This document shows, piece after piece, positions 26,732 through 35,093 of a stretch of 64,000 nt of DNA. A program made the position numbers and the translations under genes. The stretch's first letter is position 1; the number at the start of each line of letters is the position of its first letter. The notes below the pieces were generated by a model. It was given only the letters and a program-made list of their open reading frames with translations. It was not told the DNA's origin and did no database searches. Source of the DNA: Streptomyces sp. BK239 (GTDB lineage: Bacteria; Actinomycetota; Actinomycetes; Streptomycetales; Streptomycetaceae); the NCBI RefSeq assembly GCF_004217285.1, contig NZ_SHKS01000002.1, positions 682,001 to 746,000 of the forward strand. The letters are read 5' to 3'.

Positions 26732-29290
26732 TCAGAGTCGGGGGTCGACCGGTTCCGACTCCAGGGCCAGGACTCCGAAGACCGCCTCGTGGACGCGCCA
26801 CAGGGGTTCGCCCTCCCCCAGTCGGTCCAGCGCCTCCAGGCCGAGGGCGTACTCCCGGATCGCGAGGGAGCGCTTGTGGTTGAGGAAGCGCCGGCGCAGC
26901 CGGTCGAGGTTGTCGGGCCGGGTGTACTCCGGGCCGTAGATGATCCGCAGGTACTCCCGGCCCCGGCACTTGACGCCCGGCTGGACGAGACGCCCCTCTC
27001 CGTCGCGGACCACCGCGCCGACCGGCTTGACGACCATGCCCTCGCCGCCCCGGCCGGTCATCTCCAGCCACCAGTCGACGCCGGCCCGCACCGACTCGGG
27101 GTCGGCCGTGTCGACGTACAGACGTCGGGTGGTCTGGAGCAGTCCCGTCGCGTCGTGCTCCACCAGCCGGTCCAGCAGGGCCAGTTGCTGGTCGTGGGGT
27201 ATGCCGGCGAGGCTGCGTCCCTGGACCGCGAGGATCTGGAACGGCGCCAGACGGACGCCGTCCAGGCCGTCCGTGGTCCAGCAGTAACGCCGGTAGGCCT
27301 GGGTGAACGCGGCGGCGTCAGCGGCGCGTTCACGCTGCCGGGCCAGCAGGTCCGACACGTCGACGCCGCGCGCTGCGGCGCCCTCCAGGGCGTTCAGTGC
27401 GGCCGGGAGGACCGCTCCGGACGCGGCGCCGACCGCCGCGTACTGCGAGCGCAGCAGACCGGACGCCTTCAGCGACCACGGCATCAACTCGGCGTCCAGC
27501 AGCAGCCAGTCCGTGTCCAGCTCGGTCCACAGGCCCGCCTCCCCGACGGCCGCGCGCAGCCGACCGAGGATCTCCTCGGTCATCGACGCGTCGTCGAAGA
27601 ACGGACGGCCGGTGCGCGTGTAGAGGGAGCCCGTCACGCCGTCCACACCGAACCGCCGGCGCGCCGCCTCCGCGTCCCTGCACACCAGGGCGACGGCTCG
27701 CGAGCCCATGTGCTTCTCCTCGCACACGACCCGCGCGACGCCGTCCCGCGCGTACTGCGCGAAGGCCTCCGCCGGGTGCTCGAGGTAGCCGTCCACGTCG
27801 CTGGTCGGCGTGGGCGCCATGGTCGGCGGGAGGTACGGCAGCAGCCGGGGGTCGACGGCGAACCGGCTCATGACCTCGAGCGCGGCGGCCGCGTTCTCCT
27901 CCCGGATCGAGATCCGGCCCTGGTGGCGGGTCTCGACGACCCGCCGGCCGTGCACGTCCGCGAGGTCCAGCGGCCGCCCGTCCCGTCCGCCGGGCGCCTC
28001 TGCCCGCAGCGGCTTCACCGGCTCGTACCAGACCCGCTCCGCCGGTACGTCGACCAGCTCCCGCTCGGGCCAGCGCAGCGCCGTCAGCTTGCCGCCGAAC
28101 ACGGCGCCCGTGTCCAGGCAGATGGTGTTGTTGAGCCAGGTCGCCTCCGGGACGGGCGTGTGACCGTAGACGACGGCCGCCCGGCCCCGGTAGTCCTCCG
28201 CCCACGGGTAGCGCACCGGCAGCCCGAACTCGTCGGTCTCACCGGTGGTTTCGCCGTACAGCGCGTGCGAGCGGACCCGGCCGGAGGTGCGGCCGTGGTA
28301 CTTCTCCGGCAGACCGGCGTGGCAGACGACCAGCCTGCCGCCGTCCAGCACGTAGTGGCTGACCAGTCCGTCGAGGAACTCCCGCACCTCGGCGATGAAC
28401 TCCTCGCTCTCGCCCTCCATCTGCGCGATCGTCTCGGCGAGCCCGTGTGTGTGCTGCACCTTGCGCCCGCGCAGGTGACGGCCGTACTTGTTCTCGTGGT
28501 TGCCGGGCACGCACAGCGCGTTGCCCGACTTCACCATCGACATCACGCGGCGCAGCACCCCCGGGCTGTCCGGGCCGCGGTCGACGAGGTCACCGACGAA
28601 GACGGCGGTGCGCCCCTCGGGATGGACGCCGTCGACGTAGCCCAACTTGCCCAGCAGCGAATCCAGTTCGGCTGCGCAGCCGTGGATGTCGCCGACGATG
28701 TCGAAGGGACCGGTGAGGTGCGTCAGGTCGTTGAAGCGCTTCTCGGTGACGACGGTGGCGTGCTCGACCTCCTCGACGCCGCGCAGCACGTGCACCTTGC
28801 GGAAGCCCTCGCGCTCCAAGTGCCTAAGAGAGCGCCGCAGTTCACGGGTGTGCCGCTGGACGACCCGCCGGGGCAGGTCGGCGCGGTCGGCACGGCCCGC
28901 GTTGCGCTCCGCGCACACCGACTCCGGCACGTCCAGGACGATCGCGATGGGCAGGACGTCGTACTGCTTGGCCAGCTCGATCAGCTGCCGTCGGGACTCC
29001 TGCTGCACGCTGGTCGCGTCGACGACCGTGCGCCGGCCCGCCGCGAGCCGCTTGCCGGCGATGTAGTGCAGGACGTCGAAGGCGTCCCGCGTGGCGCTCT
29101 GGTCGTTCTCGTCGTCGGAGACCAGCCCGCGGCAGAAGTCGGACGAGATGACCTCGGTCGGCTTGAAGTGCCGCCGCGCGAAGGTGGACTTTCCCGAGCC
29201 GGACGCGCCGACCAGCACGACGAGGGAGAGGTCGGTGACGGGCAGGACACGGCCCTGCTTCACGGGAACCGCGACGTCGGTGTCGGTCAT
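26732..29290 (-). CDS. pnkp: Bacterial RNA repair enzyme Pnkp (kinase-phosphatase-ligase)
   Basis: This 852-aa protein has the three domains of bacterial Pnkp in order. The N-terminal P-loop 5'-kinase has GASGSGKST at 28-36 and then DATSVQQESRRQLIELAKQ. The calcineurin-type 2',3'-phosphatase has DIVGDIHGC, GDLVDRGPDS and PGNHENK. The C-terminal ligase-like adenylyltransferase has its lysine in CEEKHMGSRA and a later GMVVKP motif. The length matches Clostridium thermocellum Pnkp. With Hen1 it repairs RNAs cut by ribotoxins such as anticodon nucleases, Hen1 adding a 2'-O-methyl mark before sealing. Its ATG overlaps the Hen1 stop (ATGA), so it is the second gene of the operon. Confidence 0.93.
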   Translation of the reverse strand: MTDTDVAVPVKQGRVLPVTDLSLVVLVGASGSGKSTFARRHFKPTEVISSDFCRGLVSDDENDQSATRDAFDVLHYIAGKRLAAGRRTVVDATSVQQESRRQLIELAKQYDVLPIAIVLDVPESVCAERNAGRADRADLPRRVVQRHTRELRRSLRHLEREGFRKVHVLRGVEEVEHATVVTEKRFNDLTHLTGPFDIVGDIHGCAAELDSLLGKLGYVDGVHPEGRTAVFVGDLVDRGPDSPGVLRRVMSMVKSGNALCVPGNHENKYGRHLRGRKVQHTHGLAETIAQMEGESEEFIAEVREFLDGLVSHYVLDGGRLVVCHAGLPEKYHGRTSGRVRSHALYGETTGETDEFGLPVRYPWAEDYRGRAAVVYGHTPVPEATWLNNTICLDTGAVFGGKLTALRWPERELVDVPAERVWYEPVKPLRAEAPGGRDGRPLDLADVHGRRVVETRHQGRISIREENAAAALEVMSRFAVDPRLLPYLPPTMAPTPTSDVDGYLEHPAEAFAQYARDGVARVVCEEKHMGSRAVALVCRDAEAARRRFGVDGVTGSLYTRTGRPFFDDASMTEEILGRLRAAVGEAGLWTELDTDWLLLDAELMPWSLKASGLLRSQYAAVGAASGAVLPAALNALEGAAARGVDVSDLLARQRERAADAAAFTQAYRRYCWTTDGLDGVRLAPFQILAVQGRSLAGIPHDQQLALLDRLVEHDATGLLQTTRRLYVDTADPESVRAGVDWWLEMTGRGGEGMVVKPVGAVVRDGEGRLVQPGVKCRGREYLRIIYGPEYTRPDNLDRLRRRFLNHKRSLAIREYALGLEALDRLGEGEPLWRVHEAVFGVLALESEPVDPRL

Positions 29291-30756
29291 GCCGCCTTCG
29301 CCTCCTTCTCGCTGCCGGCGCTCAGGGTGAACACGGCCATCTGGGTTGGGGGTCCGACCTCGGGGTCGTCGGGTCCGACCGGCACGAACTCGGTCTCGTA
29401 GCCGTGCCGTTCGGCCACGGAGCGCGCCCAGGCGCGGAACTCCTCGCGGGTCCACTCGAAACGGTGGTCGCCGTGCCGGACGTGCCCTGCCGGGAGGGAC
29501 TCCCAGCGGACGTTGTACTCGACGTTCGGGGTGGTCACCAGGACCGTGCGCGGGCGGGCCGCGCCGAACACCGCGTACTCCAGGGCGGGCAGCCTGGGCA
29601 GGTCGAGGTGCTCGATCACCTCGCTGAGCACGGCCGCGTCGTAGCCCTTGAGCCGGTTGTCGGTGTAGGCCAGGGAGCCCTGCATCAGCTTGACGCGGGA
29701 TGCCTGCCGCTCGCCCATGCGGTCCAGCTTCAGCCGGCGCGAGGCGATGGTCAGCGCGCGCATCGACACGTCGACGCCGACGATCTCGGTGAACTTCGGG
29801 TCCTTGAGCAGTGCCTGCACCAACTGCCCCTGCCCGCAGCCGAGGTCGAGCACCCGGGCGGCGCCGGACGCGCCGAGCGCGGCGAGGATCGCCTCCCGGC
29901 GCTGCACGGCGAGCGGCGTCGGCTTCTCCTCCGCCTCGGTCTCCGCCGCGACCGCGTTGTCGATGTCCTCGACCTCGCTGTCGTCGGCCTCGGCGAGCCG
30001 CACCAGCTCAAGCCGCTCCATCGCCTGGCGGGTCAGCGACCAACGGCGCGAGAGGTAGCGGCTGGTGATCAGCTTCTGCTCGGGGTGCTCGGGAAGCCAG
30101 CCCTCACCTGCCCGCAGCAGCTTGTCGACCTCGTCGGAGGCGACCCAGTAGTGCTTGGCGTCGTCGAGGACCGGCAGCAGCACGTACAGGTGCCGCAGGG
30201 ATTCGGCGAGGGTCAGCGTCTGCGACTCCAGGACGAGGCGGACGTACCGCGAGTCGCCCCACTCGGGGAACTCGACGTCCAGGGCGACCGGTTCGACGTC
30301 CACCGCCCAGCCGAGCGGCTCGAACAGGCGCCGTACGAGCACGGGGCCGCCGCGCGCGGGCAGCACCGGCACCTCGATCCGCAAGGGTCTCGGCTGCGAG
30401 GGCAGTTCGGGCTTGGCGTTGCACACGCCCCGCATGGCGCTGGAGAACACCGCGCTCAGCGCGACCGCGAGCAGTGAAGAGGCCGCGTACGGACGGTCGT
30501 TGACGTACTGCGCGAGCGCGGCGTCGGGGGCGCCACCGCGTCCCTTGCCCTTGCCGCGCCTGACCAGCGCCACGGCGTCCACCTCCAGCAACAGCGCCGC
30601 CGTGCAGCGCCGGTCGTCCGCCTCGGGGTAGAGGACGGACGCCCGGCCGTAGGAGGTGGAGAACGCCTGCGAGTTGTCGGGATGCTTGTGCAGCAGGAAG
30701 CCGAGATCGGTGGCGGGGCGTTCGGGGGTGCCGGTGGTGCTGATCGTCAGGAACAC
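29287..30756 (-). CDS. hen1: 3'-terminal RNA ribose 2'-O-methyltransferase Hen1
   Basis: This 489-aa protein has the Hen1 N-terminal domain specific to bacteria (FLTISTT, DLGFLLHKHPD, then VNDRPYAASSLLAVALSAVF) and a C-terminal methyltransferase. That domain carries the SAM loop VLDLGCGQGQ, the metal-binding EVIEHLDLP and HVRHGDHRFEWTREEF with the catalytic histidines. The start is GTG at 30756, matching the usual M-LTISTT opening, with GAGGCG upstream. Hen1 methylates the 2'-OH of the damaged RNA end before Pnkp ligates it, protecting the site from renewed cutting. It is the first gene of the Hen1-Pnkp operon. Confidence 0.93.
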   Translation of the reverse strand: MFLTISTTGTPERPATDLGFLLHKHPDNSQAFSTSYGRASVLYPEADDRRCTAALLLEVDAVALVRRGKGKGRGGAPDAALAQYVNDRPYAASSLLAVALSAVFSSAMRGVCNAKPELPSQPRPLRIEVPVLPARGGPVLVRRLFEPLGWAVDVEPVALDVEFPEWGDSRYVRLVLESQTLTLAESLRHLYVLLPVLDDAKHYWVASDEVDKLLRAGEGWLPEHPEQKLITSRYLSRRWSLTRQAMERLELVRLAEADDSEVEDIDNAVAAETEAEEKPTPLAVQRREAILAALGASGAARVLDLGCGQGQLVQALLKDPKFTEIVGVDVSMRALTIASRRLKLDRMGERQASRVKLMQGSLAYTDNRLKGYDAAVLSEVIEHLDLPRLPALEYAVFGAARPRTVLVTTPNVEYNVRWESLPAGHVRHGDHRFEWTREEFRAWARSVAERHGYETEFVPVGPDDPEVGPPTQMAVFTLSAGSEKEAKAA

Positions 30757-30868
30757 GTGAGTCGCCTCGAAAGGGTTCGGAAAGGAGCGAAAGCGCTGGT
30801 AGTGCGCTTGTGCGCGGCACCAACGTATCGAGAAAGGGCACGACGGCACCCCGTATTTTCCGGGGCCG

Positions 30869-31834
30869 CTAGCCGGGCCGCTGCCAGGGCGTGACGCCGA
30901 GCTTGCCGGTCGTCCCGAGGTCGAGGCGGGGCGTCACCGTCACGGGTGTGCCGCCGGCCTTGGCGCGGACCCGGACGTACGGGACGTTCACGGGGGTGCC
31001 GAGCCCGGTGGTGTTGCGCCACACCAGGCGAGCGAACGCTGTCTCGCCGGACTTCAGGGTGACCGGCCGGGGCGCCTCGTCGTCTCCGAGGCCCGTGGTG
31101 ATCTCCTTGCTGCCCTTGAGGATCTTCACGCCGTCCACCGGTTCGCGGTCGTCGTCCAGCAGCTCCAGCAGCGGGTAGCCCTCGACGGTGTACTCGCCCT
31201 TCCCGCAGTACTCCACATGCAGTCCGACGACACGCAGGCCCATGGCGGCGTCGCCCTCGTCGGCCCACAGGCGGGTCCCGGAGGCGGGACAGTCGCCGGT
31301 CCCGCCGGGCGCCTCGGCCGCGGGGACCTTGGTGACACCGGTGACCTTCACCCGGGTCACGAGGGACGCCCCGGGCGCGAGGTCGCCGAGCTCCACCTGC
31401 GAGCGCACGGTCTTGCCGGGGGCGACCGCGCTCACGGTCTCCCGCCTGGTCTCCACCACCTCGCCCGTGCTGGTCGTGAAGGCGAAGGCGATGGTGTACG
31501 TGAGCGCCTCGGGGCCCTCGTTGGTGACCGTGTAGACGGCGTAGCCGCGGGAGTCTGTGGGGCGGTCGAGCCGGTCGGGCGTGACCCGGAAGTCGCTCGG
31601 GTCGGAGGGCGAAGGGGATGGCGGAGCGGGTTCCGCGGGAGAAGAGGAGTGCGACGGGAGCGACAGCGCGACGATCCGCACACCGTCGACGGCGGGCTCG
31701 GTGACCTGGGTCAGGGACGGCTGTGAGGCCGCGCGGGGGCCGCTGTTCCGGTCGCCGGCGCGTTCCGATCCGCACGCCGGGAGCAACAGGACGGCGGCGA
31801 GGGCCGGGACGAGGAGGGGGGCGGGTCTGCGCAT
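30869..31834 (-). CDS. Lipoprotein with C-terminal DUF4232-like domain
   Basis: This 321-aa protein has a lipoprotein signal with lipobox LLPAC-GS (Cys21). A Pro/Ser-rich linker (60-82) follows, then two beta-rich segments. The second (from TGDCPASGTRLW) has two cysteines and the SGETAFARLVWRNTT element found in DUF4232 lipoproteins of actinomycetes. It should be anchored on the outer face of the membrane. Function unknown. It stands alone between Hen1 and an LLM oxidoreductase gene. Confidence 0.7.
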   Translation of the reverse strand: MRRPAPLLVPALAAVLLLPACGSERAGDRNSGPRAASQPSLTQVTEPAVDGVRIVALSLPSHSSSPAEPAPPSPSPSDPSDFRVTPDRLDRPTDSRGYAVYTVTNEGPEALTYTIAFAFTTSTGEVVETRRETVSAVAPGKTVRSQVELGDLAPGASLVTRVKVTGVTKVPAAEAPGGTGDCPASGTRLWADEGDAAMGLRVVGLHVEYCGKGEYTVEGYPLLELLDDDREPVDGVKILKGSKEITTGLGDDEAPRPVTLKSGETAFARLVWRNTTGLGTPVNVPYVRVRAKAGGTPVTVTPRLDLGTTGKLGVTPWQRPG

Positions 31835-31956
31835 CCGGCCACCTCATCAGGGCGGCGCGTCGGCGACTGTGGTGGAAGCCATAGTTCCGGTCACAGGAGT
31901 GTCACAGGCGGGGGGTGGGGTGGGGGTGCGCGGCGTTCGGGGTGCCGGAGGGAGGG

Positions 31957-32019
31957 GTTCCGGACGGAGGGGGTTCCCCGTGTTCCGGACGGAGGGGGTT
32001 CCCCGTGTTCCGGACGGCG
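31957..32019. repeat. 25-bp tandem repeat, two and a half copies
   Basis: A unit starting GTTCCGGACGGAGGGGG and ending TTCCCCGT occurs at 31957-31981 and identically at 31982-32006, and GTTCCGGACGGCG begins a third copy at 32007. It lies in the 230-base gap downstream of the LLM oxidoreductase gene. Internal GGGGGTTCCCC is self-complementary and could act as a hairpin terminator. Confidence 0.75.
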
Positions 32020-32064
32020 TTTCGACACCCCGAACGCGGGGCCTGCGGGCGATGCCCGGAGGCG

Positions 32065-32988
32065 TTACGGCAGCTGCGCCTGCACCTCGGCGGAGATCAG
32101 CTCCAGGTGGTCCAGATCGTGCACGTCGAGGATCTGGAGGTACATCCGCCGCGAGCCGGTTTCCATGTAGCGGCCGATCTTGTCGACGACCTCGGCCGGG
32201 CTGCCGGCCAGACCGTTGGCCTTCAGCTCGTCCACCTCGCGACCGATCGCGGCAGCGCGGCGGGCGACCTCCGCGTCGTCCTTGCCGACGCAGGCCACGA
32301 GGACGTTGGAGTAGGTGATCGCGTCCGCCGGGCGGCCCGCGGCCTCGGCGGCGGCCCGGACGCGGCCGAACTGCCGCTCGGTGTCCTCGACCGAGCCGAA
32401 CGGCATGTTGAACTCGTCGGCGTACTCGGCGGCCAGTCGCGGCGTACGGCTCGCGCCGTGGCCGCCGACCAGCACGGGGATCTTCGACTGGGCGGGCTTG
32501 GGCAACGCGGGCGAGTCCTTGAGCTGGTAGTACTCGCCCTGGAAGTCGAAGGTCCGGCCGGCCTCCGTGCCCCACAGGCCGGTGACGATCGCCAGCTGCT
32601 CCTCCAGGCGGGCGAACTTCTCCTTGGGGAACGGGATGCCGTACGCCGCATGCTCCTCCTCGAACCAGCCGGCGCCCAGGCCCAGTTCGACCCGGCCGCC
32701 GGACATCTGGTCCACCTGTGCGACCTGGATGGCGAGGACGCCGGGGAGACGGAAGGTGGCGGCGGTCATCAGCGTGCCGAGGCGGATGCGGCTGGTCTCC
32801 CGGGCGAGGCCGGCGAGGGTGATCCAGGCGTCGGTGGGGCCGGGGAGGCCGTCCACGTCGCCCATTTTCAGATAGTGGTCGCTGCGGAAGAAAGCGTCGA
32901 AGCCGAGATCCTCGGTGGCCTTCGCCGCGGCGAGGAGGGTGTCGTAGGTAGCGCCCTGCTGGGGCTCGGTGAAGATACGCAGATCCAT
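32065..32988 (-). CDS. LLM-class F420-dependent oxidoreductase
   Basis: This 307-aa luciferase-like monooxygenase-fold protein begins MDLRIFTEPQQGATYDT. Conserved elements are GFDAFFRSDHYL, IRLGTLMTAATFRLPGVLA, QVDQMSGGRVELGLGAGWFE and IPVLVGGHG. This pattern is that of actinobacterial F420-using LLM enzymes; the substrate cannot be inferred. ATG at 32988 is preferred over the ATG at 32997, whose AGG is too close. The gene is monocistronic in appearance. Confidence 0.85.
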   Translation of the reverse strand: MDLRIFTEPQQGATYDTLLAAAKATEDLGFDAFFRSDHYLKMGDVDGLPGPTDAWITLAGLARETSRIRLGTLMTAATFRLPGVLAIQVAQVDQMSGGRVELGLGAGWFEEEHAAYGIPFPKEKFARLEEQLAIVTGLWGTEAGRTFDFQGEYYQLKDSPALPKPAQSKIPVLVGGHGASRTPRLAAEYADEFNMPFGSVEDTERQFGRVRAAAEAAGRPADAITYSNVLVACVGKDDAEVARRAAAIGREVDELKANGLAGSPAEVVDKIGRYMETGSRRMYLQILDVHDLDHLELISAEVQAQLP

Positions 32989-33431
32989 GGTCTCCATCCT
33001 GCACCCGACGCCTCCGGAGCCACGGGGCGACCCGTCGGCCCCACCACGCTCGGCGCCCCCGGCGGGCCCGCGGGCAGCGGAGGTGCGGGGCGGCAAGGCG
33101 CGCGGGCCGGGCCGAGGGCCCCGCGCCCATCGTCCTGCGGGCCCCGCTCCACCGCCGGCTGGCCCCGCTGCCACCGCTCCACCGGGCCCCGACCCCACCG
33201 CCCCTCCGGGCCACGGCCCCGCCGCCCCTCCGAACCCCGTGGCCACAGCCACCGGGCCACAGCCCCGCCGCCCTCTTGGCCCCGCAGCCACGCCCCTTCG
33301 AACCCCCACCCGCCGCCACTCGGAGCCGCAGCCGCCGTTCCCCTCTCCCCGCCCGCCGCTCCACCGGGCCCCGACCCCGCGCCCCTCCGAACCCCGTGAC
33401 TGCCGCTCCACCGGGCCACGGCCCCGCGCCC
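32989..33431. repeat. GC-rich low-complexity intergenic region with repeated CCGCTCCACCGGGCC
   Basis: These 443 bases hold no convincing gene. CCGCTCCACCGGGCC(C/A)CG recurs at about 33174, 33356 and 33403, followed by CCCCTCCGAACCCCGTG at two of the sites. One strand is almost free of long A/T runs. The function is not apparent; it separates two leftward genes. Confidence 0.55.
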
Positions 33432-33893
33432 TCACCGCTCCCGCAGCGCCCCTTCACGTGCCGCCAGTTTGCGGAGCATCTCCCGGACCCGGTCCCGGGA
33501 CTCGTCCGCCGCGTCGATGGCCTCCATGCACTGCCAGTACGTGCCCTCGTCGGCCGCCGCGCTGGCCAGACCGACGAGAGCGATGCCGACGTCGGTCAGC
33601 AGCACGCCCAGGCAGAGCAGCGCCTCGCGGGCGTCGTCCAGTTCCGTGAGCTGGGCGGCCCGCAGGTCGCCGGGATCGAGGTCCGGGGCGTCCAGCACTC
33701 CGCAGCCCCGGCCCGCCAGCTCGGTCAACCCCAGTGCCTCTCCGCGCAGTTCGGGCGGTCCCGAGACCGCGAGCCGACTGCCGATCGCCTGGGCCAGCGC
33801 CTGCGCCTGCCATACCTCCTCGAGTGTCCGAGACCCGTCGTCGCCGCCTGAGAGAGCACGTCTGCTCATCAGGATGAGCCGCACCGCGTCCAT
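33432..33893 (-). CDS. DUF6099-like protein
   Basis: This 153-aa helical protein starts MDAVRLILMSRRALS and contains VWQAQALAQAIGSRLAVSGPPE, which I associate with the streptomycete DUF6099 family. No catalytic motif, signal peptide or membrane helix is visible. The function is unknown. The ATG at 33893 lacks a strong ribosome-binding site. Confidence 0.55.
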   Translation of the reverse strand: MDAVRLILMSRRALSGGDDGSRTLEEVWQAQALAQAIGSRLAVSGPPELRGEALGLTELAGRGCGVLDAPDLDPGDLRAAQLTELDDAREALLCLGVLLTDVGIALVGLASAAADEGTYWQCMEAIDAADESRDRVREMLRKLAAREGALRER

Positions 33894-34123
33894 GGGCCGC
33901 CCCCGTCTGTCCGGACGCGCCTCTCGCACGTCCGCCCGAACTCCGTCGTCCACTACCCAGAGTGAAGGCGTGTGGGGCGAAAAGCCAGAGGAAGGCGGAA
34001 ATCTGCGGACAACAAATCGGTTTCGACTCGTCGAACAACTCCGGAGAGTGACACCGGGGTGTCTCGTCACCCGGCGACACGGTGAACCGGCGCTCGATCA
34101 GAACGCGTTGACCCGCCACCGGC

Positions 34124-34450
34124 TCACGGCGCAGGAAACCGCCGCTCGTTGCGGTCGATCTTCGCGTCGAGCGCCGCAAGCGGGTCGATGCCGAGCACCT
34201 CGCACAGTTGCAGCAGATACGCGAGCACATCGGCGACCTCGTCGGTCACCCGGTGCGCGGTGTCCGGCTCCTCCATCACGCGGGCCGACTCCTCCGGGGT
34301 CAACCACTGGAAGATCTCGACCAGTTCGGACGCCTCGACGCTCAGCGCGGAGACGAGGTTCTTGGGGGTGTGGTACGGCTGCCAGTTCCGCGCGGCCGCG
34401 AACTCGGCCAGCCTGCGCTGCAGCGTCGCCACGTCGAGGTGTTCTGTCAC
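34124..34450 (-). CDS. MazG-like nucleotide pyrophosphohydrolase
   Basis: This 108-aa protein carries the all-alpha NTP pyrophosphatase signature: SVEASELVEIFQWLTPEE supplies the EXXE metal-binding pair and RVTDEVADVLAYLLQLCEVLG supplies the EXXD pair. This single-domain form (RS21-C6/MazG-like) hydrolyses non-canonical or excess nucleoside triphosphates to monophosphates. The start is GTG at 34450 with GGAG close upstream. It is followed by a SepF-like gene on the same strand upstream; no clear functional link. Confidence 0.82.
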   Translation of the reverse strand: MTEHLDVATLQRRLAEFAAARNWQPYHTPKNLVSALSVEASELVEIFQWLTPEESARVMEEPDTAHRVTDEVADVLAYLLQLCEVLGIDPLAALDAKIDRNERRFPAP

Positions 34451-34539
34451 GACTCCAGGTCTACCACCGTGACGACGAGGGACGGGCAGACCCCTGCCCG
34501 CCCTCCCGGCCGCCCCCCGGGGGGCGCGGGGCGGCACGC

Positions 34540-34929
34540 TCACACGCCCGGAACCCCGGCCTCACCCATGAGCCCGCTCACCTCCGTGCCCGGCGGGGTC
34601 AGCAGGAACACGTTCCGGTCGACCCGGTGCATCCCGCTGGCCAGGCCGAAGACGACGCCGGTGGAGAAGTCCAGGACGCGCTTGGCGACCTCCGTCTCGG
34701 CACCGGTGAGGTCGAGCAGCACCGGGATGCCCGCCATCAGCGTCTCAGCGACGTCCCGGGCGTCCGCGAAGACGTTGACCCGCAGCACGACGAACCGCCG
34801 CCGGGTCTCCGTCGCCGCCTCGGGCAGCGAGCGGTGGTTCACCGCCGACGGCCAGGCGTCCCGGCCGCGCAACGGAACGACCTGAGCGAGCCCCTCCCAC
34901 TGTTCATCGGTGACGTCGTACCGGTTCAC
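34540..34929 (-). CDS. SepF-like cell-division protein
   Basis: This 129-aa protein starts at the GTG at 34929 (VNRYDVTDEQWEGLAQVVPL), preceded by GGGGGTCCCG. The SepF/DUF552 core follows: RRFVVLRVNVFADARDVAETL, then IPVLLDLTGAETEVAKRVLDF and GVVFGLASGMHRVDRNVFLLTPP. SepF helps tether FtsZ to the membrane; streptomycetes have additional SepF-like paralogues outside the division cluster, and this stand-alone gene fits that group. The amphipathic membrane-targeting N-terminal helix of canonical SepF is not evident. Confidence 0.8.
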   Translation of the reverse strand: MNRYDVTDEQWEGLAQVVPLRGRDAWPSAVNHRSLPEAATETRRRFVVLRVNVFADARDVAETLMAGIPVLLDLTGAETEVAKRVLDFSTGVVFGLASGMHRVDRNVFLLTPPGTEVSGLMGEAGVPGV

Positions 34930-35093
34930 CGGGACCCCCAGAACTGACTCGCACTCATTGCCTGCACCAGCCAATTCTTACGCCAAGTCACCCGTCCGGC
35001 CCAACAGCGACACGGACCGCGACCGCGCGGCCCTGTTCAGGCGGGTTGTAAGTCCCGTACGCCGGGGCGCTCCTGGCGTCGGCCGGCGGGGTT

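Noticed and set aside
26729..29401. Very long rightward open frame opposite Pnkp
   Set aside because: GC-rich third positions of the real leftward gene keep the opposite strand open; the translation has no recognisable domain.
34930..34974. Upstream TTG start for the SepF-like gene
   Set aside because: The GTG at 34929 has a good ribosome-binding site and matches the N terminus of known homologues; the extra 15 residues look non-coding.
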